NCBI GenBank assembly: GCA_027625915.1
Contig: JANTQA010000057.1
Span: 11,532,001-11,596,000 of the forward strand
From: Anaeramoeba flamelloides
Lineage: Eukaryota > Metamonada > Anaeramoebidae
Length of the DNA stretch: 64,000 bases
Reading direction: 5' to 3'
A program made the translations under genes and the position numbers. The notes under the pieces were generated by a model. The model made no database searches and was not told the DNA's origin. It was given only the letters and a program-made list of their open reading frames with translations. This document shows, piece by piece, positions 12,953-25,249 of the stretch. Every line of letters starts with the position of its first letter. Positions within the stretch are counted from its first letter, which is position 1.

Positions 12953-14520
12953 TACTCTTTGTTTTTGTAAAAATTGTTTTTTAAATTTTTTTAAAAATTC
13001 TTTTTATTTAATATTTTATTCTCAAGGAATTCGTTAAATTTCCTATGAAATAAATAATGACTTTACATGATATATTTTTTATTATTTCCAAATGTAAACT
13101 TTTAAAAATTTCAATTGATCTCTTTGAAATTTCTTCTTGTTAAAGAAAACAAAAAGAAAAGGAAAATGAAATGAATTTTTTTTTAACATTTATTCTTATC
13201 ATATCAATTAAATAAAAATATTGGGTTCTTGATTTTTAGAAGTTTTTTTTATAAACTATTGATATTCTAATTAAATAAAGGTTATGTTAAATAAATTTGA
13301 AATAAGACCAATTAAATAAAAAATTTTGTAGAAAGGTGGTCAAGAGTAAATTGGTCGAATTCTCGTAAAAATGCTCAAATAACAACATGCATATTGTTCT
13401 AATGGTATTATATCTCATAAGCACATAATTATCTATTTTTCAAAAGGATTTTTTTTTTAACCACAAATTTATTTTTAATTTTAAAAATGAAAAAATCCAA
13501 AAAAAAACAGGAAAGATCTCAATTTAAATTATTGTTGTTGTGGGAAATTTCTACCAAACAGTTTACGAAACCAAACTAAAGAGATATGTCTTGAACTTTA
13601 TGAGTTGTTTTTCAATTGAAAAAAAAATTGCAACACATGTAATGTACTAAATATCAGAAATGTGTCTGGATAAAATAATTCCTTTTTTTGTTTCAAAGGT
13701 ACAGATTTTTTGTTTTATATTCAAACTGACTTTTTGAGAAAATTTAGTGATCCTATGCACACAATTTTATTTTTTTCTTTTTGTTTTAAATTTCAAGAAA
13801 TATTCTTAAGAGAGCAGTATTTTTGAAAAATAATATGAAATCTTTCAAGATCTTAAAAAAAATCTTTTTGGAATTTGTTTTTCAACTTCTGAAATGGATG
13901 AGTTAACTTCATCTAAACAATTTATTAATTTGGGTCTCTTTTTTGAAATCCAAAAATTCATATGTTTCCAATATAAAAAGAAAAAAAGTAACCTATTATT
14001 TTTATTAATAATTCAGTTAATTCTTGAGAATGGAAAAACATATTTTTCGTTTTTTATGTTGGAAAGTATTGATTTTGAAAGAAATTTTTTTATTTTGGTT
14101 TTTATATTTAATAATTTCAATTCAAATCTCAAGGAATAAAATTGATTGAGGTATAGGTGATTAAAGAAATTAATATTTGATCCAGGTACAATAAGAGTTT
14201 ATTAGATGGTCCCAGATTTATTCAACAATTTTTTTTATTCTTTATGGTTTGACAAAAGTTGTTTTCTGGTTTTCAAAAAAGGAAAAAAAAATGAAAAAAA
14301 ATTTTCAATTTCAAAAAATTTTTTTAACAAATTGTTTGGTTTTATTCACAAGAAATTTTATAACAATTTAAATCATTTTTGTCAGAAAAAATTGATTTTG
14401 AATTTTTGAGGATAAAATTACTTTATTTCCAAATATCTTCAAGAAAATTTTCTTATGAAAAATCGAATTTCATTTATAACAAAAACAAGAGAAATATTGA
14501 ATTTGGCGAAAAACGGCAAC

Positions 14521-15716
14521 GGCGAAATTTGGCAAATTGAACTTTTATTTTTAAAGTTAAATTTCAATCAATTTATTGTATTGCTTTGTTGGTTATTTGA
14601 GATATATCTATTGTTTAAATGAAATTCCGATAAAAATCCGATAAGTAATTGTTGAGAAAATAAATAAAATAAAAACGCCAAAAGTCGGTTTTTACATGTT
14701 TTTTGCCAAAGATTTTCTAGTTGGCGAAAACTAATTTTTCATAATTCCGATTTTTTTTAACAAAATTTTGATATTTATAAGACTTTCTTGATTTCAATTG
14801 AGTTAAATTCTGAATATTTGGAAATTATTGTGATCAAAAATCAATTTTCAAGCATTATTTTGTCAAAATTTCTCATAATAATGTAAAAATATTGATTATT
14901 TATTTGATAATTTTGATTTTTAACATATATTTAAGACTAGTAAATTTAGTCAATTTGAAATTTTTTTAATCAAAATTATAATTTATATTTTAGAAAACTC
15001 AAAATCTTCTAATATTTGTCAAAATATTTTGATAAATATAAATATATTAGTCATAAATATATGTTAAAAATCAAAATTATCAAATAAATAATCAATATTT
15101 TTACATTATTATGAGAAATTTTGACAAAATAATGCTTGAAAATTGATTTTTGATCAAAATATCACTCAAATTATAATAATAATAAACAAAATATTGAAAT
15201 TTACTCACGAAATTTTGACAAATATTACATTTTTTTGAGTTATCTAAAATATCAAATTATAATTTTGATTAAAAAATTTCAAATTTACTAAATTTACTAG
15301 TCTTAAATATATGTTAAAAATCAAAATTATCAAATTATTAATCAATATTTTTACATTATTTATGAAAAATTTTGATAAAATATTGCTTTTAAATTGATTT
15401 TTGATCAAAATAATTCCCAAATATTCAGAATTTAACTCAATTGAAATCAAGAAAGTCTTATAAATATCAAAATTTACGAGAAAAAATCGGAATTATCAAA
15501 AATTAGTTTTCGCCAACTAGAAAATCTTTGGCAAAAAACATGTAAAAACCGACTTTTGGCGTTTTTATTTTATTTATTTTCTCAACAATTACTTATCGGA
15601 TTTTTATCGGAATTTCATTTAAACAATAGATATATCTCAAATAATCAACAAAGCAATACAATAAATTGATTGAAATTTAACTTTAAAAATAAAAGTTCAA
15701 TTTGCCAAATTTCGCC
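14521..15716. mobile_element. Foldback element of about 1.2 kb with arms of about 480 bp
   Basis: The left arm (14521 to about 15000) starts GGCGAAATTTGGCAAATTG. Its near-complete reverse complement ends at 15716 (CAATTTGCCAAATTTCGCC). The middle (about 15005-15165) carries a further, shorter inverted copy of the 14830-14935 segment, so the palindrome is nested. The 9-mer ATTTATAAC occurs at 14472-14480 and again at 15718-15726. It may be a target duplication if the unpaired 14481-14520 belongs to the element. There is no transposase frame. Confidence 0.85.
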
Positions 15717-16553
15717 AATTTATAACATATACCAAAAACAAAACTTCAAAGTAAAATTTTTATTGACTTTAAAACTTTAATGATTATTACTATAATTCTG
15801 AAAAAAATACAATTATTTTTCAATTGGTTGAATATATCAATTTTTTTGGTTAACCAAAAGTTTTATCTCAAAAAAGAAAAATAATCTTTATATTAATATT
15901 CCTGGCAACAAAGGCTTATTATTAATTGTTACAAAATAAATGGAAAAAAAATTTCATTCAGCTTTCAAACAAAGATTTTTAAAATAATGTAACCTTTCAA
16001 TTTTTTAATTCCAGTATAGAACCTTAAATGATTAATTTTCTTTTTAGAATTGGGAATTTTGATTATTTATTATAATTCTTGAGAATGTGATTTTTTTAGG
16101 AAAGTTGAATGAAAATTTTGATCTTTTTCTTTTACAATTAACAGTATTGAATAATAATGATGGAAACGGCAATAAAAAGGGTAAAAAATTTTTATAATAT
16201 GAGAAATAAAAAAAATTCAAATGATTTCTTTTTTGGTAAAAATGGAAAAAAAAAATTGATCTAACTAAAAAAAATATTCTTTTTTTGTGTCTTTCTGGAT
16301 CGATCAGAATTTTTTTACACTTGGCATATACAAAATTTGTAAGTAGAGAATATCACCAATAACATATTTTAAAATTTTGCCTAGTTGTTGTCGAGGGCTG
16401 ATCCCTTAAAACTTTTGGAATTAAAAAATGAAATTCTCATTTTTAAAATTATAATTGTATCATTTTTCGAGTGCTTTCATTTTGGACTTTTAGAAAAATA
16501 TTTTTTCCAAAAATACAACAATTTGTGTTAAAGTGTGGGTTAAGTGATTATTT

Positions 16554-16802
16554 TTAATGAGGCTTTGACAGACTCAAAATCGGCATCTTCTTATGAAACT
16601 GTTTGATATAAATTTGAGAAAAAGGAAAAAGAGAGAAGGGGGTAAAATTTTTTTCCCATTGTAAGATCAGTATCGGTAATGTAAAATAAAAAACTTGAAG
16701 AAAATATAGAAACTTGAGGTACTGGGCAGCATTATTGGGTACCCTAAGACATAATTCTTGTTTTAAAAATCCATTTGGCTCGGTATTTCTTGGACAATTC
16801 AC
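16554..16802 (-). other. Unexplained, less AT-rich segment, possible extra exons
   Basis: The minus strand here has two short stretches with exon-like composition. One (about 16803-16710) reads NCPRNTEPNGFLKQELCLRV after an acceptor TGCAAG. The other (about 16596-16555) reads DADFESVKASLKIIT. A Cys followed by GFL resembles the linker after the CARMIL PH domain, so alternative or relic exons of the PH/LRR gene are possible. I could not fit them into one frame with the neighbouring exons. Confidence 0.3.
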
Positions 16803-16973
16803 TTGCAGTGTTGTTGTTTCAAAAAAGTAAGGAATAAAAGTTTTAAAAAAGAGGTTCTTGAAATTGTTTGTAGCACTCTTTTAAATCTTTGAGGAATACC
16901 TTTAAACCCTTACTTTACTCTCTTATTTAAATGGTTGTTGAAAGGCGAGCGCAAACTATTTACGAAAAAGAAC

Positions 16974-17721
16974 CTTTTTGGGAATAAAATTGGTTTATTC
17001 CAGAAATCTTGAGGGTAAATTCTTTTGGGACTTTGTAGGTTACAAACAAAATTTCGAAAAATGGAAGAAATTTTGTGATAATAAAAAAAAAAAAAAAAAA
17101 TTCAATAACTTACTCCTTATTAACCGATTTTCGTCGGTAATTTTTTCTTTTATTTCTTTTTTTCTTTTTTTGGGACCAATGTCTAAATCTAAAAATTGGA
17201 ATTGGGTGTTGTTTGCTGTTAAAAAGGAATACTGTTTCTGGAGGAGAAATATGATCTCGTTAACTTCGCTTGTTATTAATTTTATCGTTTCAGTTTTGGA
17301 CTTTATTATGATCTATTCCAAATCCAAGAGAAGGAATAAAAGAAGAAAAAAAGAAGAGTGTTTCGTAAATTGTTTGGGTAAAAAAAAATAACAATTTTTA
17401 GAGAATAATTGCCCTTTTTATTGTTGCCTTTCAACCCTTTTTTCTGAGGACAGAGCCGAAAGAAAAAAATAAAAAAAAAAAAAGTATTACATGCAGACAA
17501 TCGATGGACTTAATGTTTGTGATCTCTAATATGACCATTTCGTGTTTCAATAACAAGTTGTCATTTTTTAACCTAAATAGAAATATTTTGTAGTTGGTAA
17601 TTACAAGTATTGTTTCGATAGCTTTTAATCTTTTTTTTTTCTTAACAACACATTTCTTAAGCACATTTTCTTTTTTCTGTTCCATATAGTTCGTTAACGC
17701 CCTTTTTATTGAATTATTCAT
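16974..17721 (-). CDS. CARMIL-like PH module, probable 5' exons of the LRR gene
   Basis: Exon 1 is 17721-17491 (77 codons from Met), with donor GTAATA. Exon 2 is 17312-17114, with acceptor GGAATAG and donor GTAAGT. A likely exon 3 is 17030-16974, with acceptor ACAAAG and weak donor GTTCTT. The product reads IETILVITNYKIFLFRL...ILEITNIKSIDCLH|IIIKSKTETIKLITSEVNEI...LLQKQYSFL...IPKEFTLKIS. The order is a beta-strand-rich PH core, a C-terminal helix and then FP.....KI, as at the N-terminus of CARMIL and related LRR proteins that bind membranes. Joined to the LRR exon at 12364 (split codon G|AG) the whole gene stays open: 231+199+57+570+2759 = 3816 nt, 1271 residues. Nothing else on this strand separates them. 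It could instead be a separate, partly decayed gene. Confidence 0.6.
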
Positions 17722-18473
17722 GTTTTTTTATTTTTTTTTTCACAAACCATGTAACAATAAAAAAATGAATTATAGGTTTCGAAGGTAATTTTACAGCACT
17801 GAAATTAGCAGAAAAAAACAGACAATGTTTCTCAGAATTATGTCTTTAATGACAAATTTGATATATGTAAATGAAATTATCTTTCAATTTCCTTTTTAAG
17901 GAGTAGGTACTTTTTATCATTTTTAAAAACTTTCATTGTTAGAGTATTACTGAAAAAAGATTTTTTATTACCCTATAATAAAGGGATTAGAAAATCTGAA
18001 ACCCAAATACCCTTCATCACTCCATTTGTGAAAAGAAAACGAACCCAAAATAAATCAGAGGTATATTCTTTAATTTATCAATTTTTGGAGGATTTTTTTG
18101 ATTGAATTTTTGGTTTTTTTAAATTATATTTGTTCAAGAAAAATATTCAGGTATATACTTGGAATTATTTTAAGAATAAATCCAAAAAATAGACAATAAG
18201 GAGATGTATTAGAAAGGAATTTAACCTTTTCACTTTGACTACCAACTATAAAATATTACATCACTAAATAGATATTAAAAAAATATTTAATTTAACAAAA
18301 AAGGGTTTGGGGCATTTTTCAAATATCGAACTATTTTTTGATAATGATTTTTTTCAACAAAATAAATAAAAAAAAAAATTCAAAAAACTTAAACAGTTGA
18401 TAAAAAAGATAAAATATTTTATTTCTAAATTCATCATGTATAAATTGATCTCAAACATTCTTTTTATTAGTAT

Positions 18474-18962
18474 AGTATGGAAAAAAATACAGGACATGAA
18501 AAAAATCCCGGATAAGATTTTTAATTGTGATTATTAGTAAAATTTTTGTATAATTTCAATCAAATCCTTATTATAAATAACCAATTTTTTTTCTGAGATT
18601 AGTAATAAATATACCTAAAGTTCATCAAAGTAAGGTGTCTATGGAATACTCGAGTAATTGTTTGATAGCCTATGTTGATCAACTTTTTTTGAAAAATAAT
18701 CGAGTTTTATTCAGGTTTACTAAGAGTTTGGAAAATGAAAATTTTTATTCCTGTTTTTTGATTGATTGAATTGTGTTTTGAACAAGTGTGATTTCATCAA
18801 TCATCATTCTAATAAGTGGATGAGTTATAATTGAAAAAATTCGATTCTTAAAAAAAAAGGAATTTGATTGTAAATAAATGAAATTACACAATAATTTTAC
18901 TAATATTCACAATTAAAAATCGATTCCGGGATTTTTTTCATGCACGGTATTTTTTTTACTGC
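18474..18962. mobile_element. Element K, about 490 bp with TIRs of about 90 bp
   Basis: The left end (ACATGAAAAAAATCCCGGAT then TTTTTAATTGTGATTATTAG) is repeated as its reverse complement at the right end (CTAATATTCACAATTAAAAA then CCGGGATTTTTTTCATG). TA-containing sequence lies at both borders. The interior is non-coding. Confidence 0.75.
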
Positions 18963-19369
18963 TTTATATCGATCAATAAATAAAATTACAGAATCCCTAT
19001 TAATCAAAGACCATTCTTGGAGACTTTTTTATTTGACTGAATCAAAAATTAAGTGATCAATGATTACAATATATATATATGAAAATTTAAAGTAATAAAA
19101 TAATAAAAATAGTAGGTTTAGAAAAAGTAAAAAATCCAAATCATTTTTTGGAAAAGGAATTCAAAAATATCACAATTCAAAATCTCAAAAAGTTAAAAGA
19201 ATTTGAAAATATGAGTATATAAATTATCCAAAAAATCAATTAAGATATAGTCAGAGTTGGAAAGGTCGTTACGATTTTTTTAATTTGAGAAATAAACTAA
19301 AAATCTTGGTAATATTCGTTTTTTCTTTACCAAATTAATAAAAACCTAGGTACTCTGCAACACTTAAAG

Positions 19370-19775
19370 TTAGGATTCTCTTTAGGTTTTATTGAGTTTT
19401 CTATTTTATTTATGAAGTGTTCTAGGTCTCTTTTACTTTTTAAAATAAAACTTAAATAAAATTTATTGATTTTCGTTAGGTTTTTTTTACTTTAGAAATA
19501 AACCGAAAATTTATTAAAATTTTTTGTTTATTTTTAAAATAAAAAAAACTCAAAAAAACCTAGAACACTTTACAAATAAAATTAAAAACCTCAAAAAAAT
19601 CTAGAAAACTTGACAAATAAATAGAAAACTCAAAAAAACCTAATGAAAATCAATAGATTTTACCGATAAAACATAAAAATTGTAATAATTTTTCCAAGTC
19701 AAATAGAAAACCTCAGATAAACCTAGAACACTTAACAGATAAAACATAATACCTCAAAAAAAACACTCATTATTT
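19370..19775. repeat. Cluster of short interspersed repeats in direct and inverted orientation
   Basis: A unit close to ACCTAGAACACTT.ACAAAT followed by AAACCTCAAAAAAA recurs about four times on the plus strand (around 19557-19770). It also recurs in reverse complement (around 19380-19430, GTGTTCTAGGT). The spacing is irregular, so this is not a CRISPR and not a simple tandem satellite. Confidence 0.55.
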
Positions 19776-22118
19776 TTTTTTTAATTTAGAGAATAGAGTA
19801 AAATCTTTTTTTTTTTTCTAAAACTTTTTAATTTTGTAAAAAATAATAAGAAAAAAGTTTTAAAAGGGATATTATCAACCTCGATTTTAAAATTTGGGAT
19901 ATTATATATATTATACAAATAGATATTCAAATGTTAAGAATGTAACAAAATCACATTTTTGAAAAAAAAATAAAAAGAAAAAAATTGGAAATAATTGAAT
20001 TTTTGGATAATTTTCTATGGAACTTCAATGGGATGAAAATAATTGAAAAATCTGGATATCTGAATTAAAAAAAAAATTTTTTAGGTATTTTTGCAGATAA
20101 AAAAGAATATTTTTCATAAATTAGATCCAATATATTTATTTGTTAACCCTACTTGACAAGTAAAAACATAAATTGGTTGAATCTTTTCAAAATTCTCGAG
20201 ATAAGTTTAGGAATTAAAATACTTTCCCTTGGAATACAATCAAAAAAATACATAAATAATTTTTCTTTACAAGTTATAAATTTTTATTAGTTAAAAAACA
20301 AAAAGAAAAATTAAAAGGTAAAAAAAAAAAACACTAAAATGTTATTTTCAGACCATATTTCGAAATAGTTAAAAAAAGTAAAAGCTATGGTTTTAGGGTT
20401 ACTTGAAGATTGTGTGAAAAAAATCTGAGAAAATTTTTGAGTTTTTGATTGAGAAAAATTATTAATAACGTAAAACATTACAATAATTTTCAAAGAAATA
20501 ATATTTATTTGAAGAGTAACTTTATGAACCCCAATTGTATACTCGGACATTATTTAACAATCAATGTTATATAAAGAAAACTTCTTTTTGAAAAAAAAAA
20601 ACATTTTTTATCCAGGACTAGATAATGTTTCTTTCATATTAATTTTTCAGTTGGTCGAAAAAACTTAAACTCAAATACTCATTTTATAGGTTATTTGTAT
20701 ATATTTTTTTAACTTAAAGTTTTCAATTTATTTATTTTTCTCTTTTTGAGAAAACTCTTTTTCCTATACGTTAATTTGATATTTTAATCTTTAAAAAAAT
20801 GATCACAACTCACCTAGATAACACATATTGATGTAAAAAAAATTATCTACACGAGAAAAATAATTTGTGAAGTTTTGAAAATCTTCACAACAAAAATAGC
20901 ACAGACAATTTTTAAATATTTAAAGAATATTCTAAATTTTTGTCCTCACAGTTTGTAAGTTTTTGATTTTAGGTATTCAATCTATTATTATTTTTTCAAA
21001 TAATTAATGTAAGTTTTTTGAAAGTAGAAAGAGAATAAAAAAATAATTAAAGGAATATTTTTTTCAGTGGAAAACGGTCAATTTGTTGATAAAAACATTC
21101 TTTAAAAGGTTTTCTTAATCCCGATTAAATGTATTGATGTGGGATTTCTTTTACTAATAAATAGGAATTCTTCACAATTCCAAATATTTTAATAATCACA
21201 TTTTTTTTAGATCCTGATAAAATTTGAATATAATAATTCATAATTTCAAGTCCAGATCTATAAAAACCAAAAAATTCTACTATCTTTTCAAAATATTTGT
21301 TAAAGTTGCTTTTATATGTTTAAATGGTTTTAAAATCTGAATTTGATACTTGAAAATCCCTCAAAGTCATTTTTTTTGAAAAAATTCTCATTCAAAAATT
21401 TTTTTAACAATTTTTTTTTTATGTTTTTAACCTTTTGAAATTGATAATTTTTTAATCCGATTTCATCAGAATGAAAATTTTTATGAGAAGTGAATTTAAA
21501 ATAGCACAATAACTATAAACCCTCCCCATGGGAACGTAGTCTTTAAAAAAAGATAACACTGGAAAATGTTGAAATTTTTTAATGTTATCCAAAAGAAAAA
21601 TATTTATTGAATTTAAAAACCTGAAAATGTTTTTATATGAAAAATGAAAAGCCAAAATCTATTAAAAATTAAAAATTTTTAGAAAAGTTGACTTTTAAAA
21701 ACTTTTAAATTGAAAGTTATTGGATTTTTATATTTTAGTTACTTTTCAAAAATTGAAATAATATCAAAAAAATAAAGTTTTGTAAATTAAAAAATGTGAC
21801 TACAATTTTTGTACTATTCTTGTAGTGTTCAATAACAAAATTTTATATCAATAAATAGCTAATAAATGAAAGGAAATATTTTATTAATTATACCTTGATG
21901 TATCAAAAAGTTATTTGTATTTATTCATATTACTTTTGATAAAGTATTAATTTCAATCTTATTCGATCATTTGAATCAAAAGAGAGAAAGAGAAAGAGAA
22001 AGGGAAAGGGGAAGAGAAAGAGAAAGAGAAACTGTTAATGAATTTAGAAAATAAAAAAATAAAAAAAATAAAAAAAAAGAAATAGATTTTAAAAAATAAA
22101 ACCACAATAATAAGAAAT
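19776..22118. other. AT-rich intergenic DNA with a purine tract beyond the PGK stop
   Basis: No gene is seen. A GAGAAA-type purine tract at about 21978-22032 (CTTTCT on the transcript strand) lies some 90 bp beyond the phosphoglycerate kinase stop codon. Confidence 0.6.
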
Positions 22119-23037
22119 TTAGTTTTCTTTGTCTGAAAGAGCGTCAACACCAGGTAATACTTTACCTTCCAATAATTCAATTGAAGCTCCACCGCCTGTT
22201 GACATATGGCTGACTTCGTTTGATTTACCGAATTTTTTCACTGATGCAGAACTATCTCCACCACAAACAATTGTTGCAGCACCGTTTGATGTAGATTCAG
22301 CGAGAGCATTAACAAGAGAGATTGTACCCTTAGCGAAGGTTGGTAATTCAAAAACACCTGGCATACCGTTCATGACAATAGTTTTAGCCCTAAGGATTAC
22401 TTTCTTGAAAATTTCTGAGGTCTTTGGACCGCAGTCAAGTCCCATGTAGTTTTCATTGATTCCTTCTTCGTCGGTGACAAGAATTGTGTTTGCGTTATTA
22501 TCAAAATTGTCTGCACAGAGGTGATCGATAGGGAAATGTAATTTAACATCAAGCTTTTTAGCTAAGACAACGATTTCCTTGACGAGATCTTCTTTGTCAT
22601 TTTCGCAAATAGACTTGCCTACATTGACACCGTGGATGAATTTTTTAAAAGTGAATGCCATTGCCCCACAAATAATCATTTCATCAACCTTGGATAATAA
22701 ATTTTTGATTAATAAGATCTTGTCGGAAACTTTTTTGCCCCCTAAAATGGCCAAGTATGGTTTTGTTGGCTTTTCGAGTGCCTTTGCAAAATATGTAAGT
22801 TCTTTGGTTAATAAAAATCCAGAGGCTCTTTGTGGTAAATTTACGCCTACCATACTTGAATGTGCTCTGTGTGCAGTTCCAAATGCATCATTAATAAAAA
22901 CATCACCTAATTGGTGTTAGCCAGATTGGGGTTGTGTAATTCAAAATTTTAGGTAATAAAATAAAACAAAAAAAAAATAAAGAGATTTTTTAGTCTTTGC
23001 TTTTTTTTTTTAAAGAAAAAGAAATGACAGGTTTTTT

Positions 23038-23070
<33 letters not shown>

Positions 23071-23593
23071 AGAAAAAAAAAGAAGAAAGATAAAAAGAAG
23101 AAGTGTTATTAAATTTACCTAGTTTACTAAGAGAAGCTCTGAATTTTTTTGTATCTTCTTCTGTTGCTTTCACTACATTACCTTCTTCGTCTTTTCCCTT
23201 TCCTTCTTCTTCTTTATGGAATCTTAAGTTTTCAAGAAGAAAGATTGATCCTTCTTCTGGTTCTGCGCAAGCCTTTTCAACTTTTTCGCCAACGCAATCT
23301 TCAAGGAATGTTACAGGCTTTTCTAAAAGTTCTGAAAGCTTCTCGGCAACAACCTTTAATGATAATTTTGGGACAACCTTGCCTGATGGTCTTCCAAGGT
23401 GAGACATCAAGACAAGTGATCTGGCACCCTTTTCCATTACATATTTAAGGGTTGGTAAGGTTGCAGTGATTCGATTAGGATCGGTAATTGCTCCTGTTTC
23501 CTTGTCAAGTGGTACGTTATAGTCACATCTTATAAGTACTCTTTTTCCTTTTAAGTCAAGATCAGTGATAGATAACTTATTGCTAAGGGACAT
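22119..23593 (-). CDS. PGK: Phosphoglycerate kinase, two exons
   Basis: This enzyme converts 1,3-bisphosphoglycerate and ADP to 3-phosphoglycerate and ATP in glycolysis. Exon 1 (23593-23119) and exon 2 (22906-22119) join across a 212-bp intron (GTAAAT donor, AATTAG acceptor) that splits a Gly codon G|GT. The product is 420 residues, the normal family length. The family signatures appear in order: [46 protein letters not shown] at the exon junction, LGGKKVSDK, and the nucleotide-binding C-terminal part with [12 protein letters not shown] and [13 protein letters not shown]. There is no N-terminal extension, so a cytosolic location is likely. The intron contains long A and T runs. The gene looks complete and functional. 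Confidence 0.97.
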
Positions 23594-24668
23594 TGTTTTA
23601 TAAAATATTTCAAAATTGTTGAGAATTAAAAAAAATGATTTTTGTAATTGGCAGGTTATAAAAATAAGGTCTGTTATCCAGGTTTTTTTATTCAGATCTT
23701 GGAATTATTTTTGCACAAGTTTTTGTTATAACAATGGATTGTTCGTTTTTGTCTCTTTCAAACATATGCGAAAAAATTCTTTTTTCTACAATTCAAATAA
23801 TACCATACTACTTTTAACTATTTAACAGGTTATTTAACATACCATTGAGTCAGAACATGGATATAAAGTTGAAAATATAAAATGAGAAAAAAATTTTTTA
23901 CTTTCTATTTCTCTTTATTAAAAGAAATAAATCGTTTTCCAAAAAATGATATTAATCAAAACAATATTTGTCATAATAGGCATCATATTTATCGAATAAT
24001 CAAGGAAGTGAGTGAATTTCTTTTTAAACTATGACAACAAAGATAATATTAAATTCATCTTGTAGGTGTGTTAAGATCTGTTTATCTTTGTTTACAAAAG
24101 AATAAATCTGAAAAAGTAAATCAAAATTTTTTTGTGAATTCTTAAATGATCAAGAAAGTAAAAAACAAAATGTTGACAAAAACTCTTTAGCACATTTAAA
24201 TTGTTTTTAAAAATCAAAATAGAGACAATATTTTCGAAAGTACATTATTTGTAAGGAATGTAAATTTTGATATAAAAACATTATGCATATTAAAAATTTA
24301 TTTTAGTCCTGTTCTTATTTTGAAAAACAATAAAACTAAATTAGACTAAAAAAAAAATTTAAAATTCGTTCTGATATTTAAAAATATTGTTAAGTTTCTC
24401 AAAATTGTTTTTAGAATTATTAAATAGTATTCTAATTTTTTATTTAAATTTTAGTAATTTTGAAAATTTGAAATAATTAGAAAATAACAGAAATCACAGA
24501 AACTAATTTTATATCAGAAAAATTTTATATTATTATAATTTTATATAATAGTCTAACTTTGGGGAAATGTATTTAATTTTCAAATTGAAGATAAATCCTA
24601 TATTGTTAATTTACTTAAAGATAGCTTTTTTTGATTTAAAAGGATCTATCTACTTATCCATCTATATA

Positions 24669-24670
<2 letters not shown>

Positions 24671-24703
<33 letters not shown>
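24671..24703. repeat. (TA)n microsatellite
   Basis: About 16 uninterrupted TA units. Confidence 0.95.
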
Positions 24704-24956
24704 CTTAGTACACTGATTGACCAAAATGTACAAAGTTTATAAAAAAATTCAAAAAGATATTAATTGGTTAATAAATGTTTTTTTTATTGATCTTTAATCG
24801 ATATTTTAATTATAATAAAACCTTCAAATTGTTCAAAGATAAATAAACAATATATTACTATTTGTTTTTTTTTTTTAAATCTTTACTAACAATAATAAGG
24901 AAATATTCTTTTAATACTTTATTTAGCTTTTAATTTTTGATTTATTTTTTTATTTA

Positions 24957-25152
24957 AATCAGTTTCAAATTTAAGACATAAACTTTAAACAAAATTTTAA
25001 GACACAAAAGAATCTCAAATTAAATTACAAATTTTGTAATTTTTTATTAGAATAAGTTTTTTTATTAGAATTCAAATTTTGTGACTTAATTTGGAATTTT
25101 TTTGTGTATTAAATTTCTTTGAAATTTTGTGTCTTAAAAGTGGAACTGACTG
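24957..25152. mobile_element. MITE H2, about 196 bp, older copy
   Basis: The right end CTTTTAAGACACAAAATTTC (read inward on the minus strand after CAGTCAGTTCCA) matches the ends of H1 at 39953-40148, and a TA follows it. The left end has decayed (ATCAGTTTCAAATTTAAGAC). The interior shares AATCTCAAATTAA and TTTTTTTGTGTNTTAAATTT with H1. Confidence 0.75.
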
Positions 25153-25249
25153 TATTAGAAATTTTATTAATAATACATCTATACATTGTGTTGACAATTA
25201 TAATAAATATAAAATAAATTACTTAATCTTATTATGTAAAAATTAAAAA

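Larger units (their letters stand above)
12365..16553. other. Non-coding stretch, probable intron of the PH/LRR gene
   Basis: This holds the MITE E1 and the large foldback element. It also contains AT-rich DNA between 12960 and 14510 and between 15717 and 16553 in which I see no coding signal. If the upstream PH-like exons belong to the LRR gene, it is most of a 4.61 kb intron (16973-12365). Confidence 0.5.

Noticed and set aside
16978-17391. A 137-residue plus-strand open frame
   Set aside because: It runs antisense to the PH-like exons, whose minus-strand reading is far more protein-like and has splice sites.
19370-19775. Possible CRISPR-like array
   Set aside because: Repeats are imperfect, occur on both strands and have uneven spacing, and the DNA is eukaryotic.
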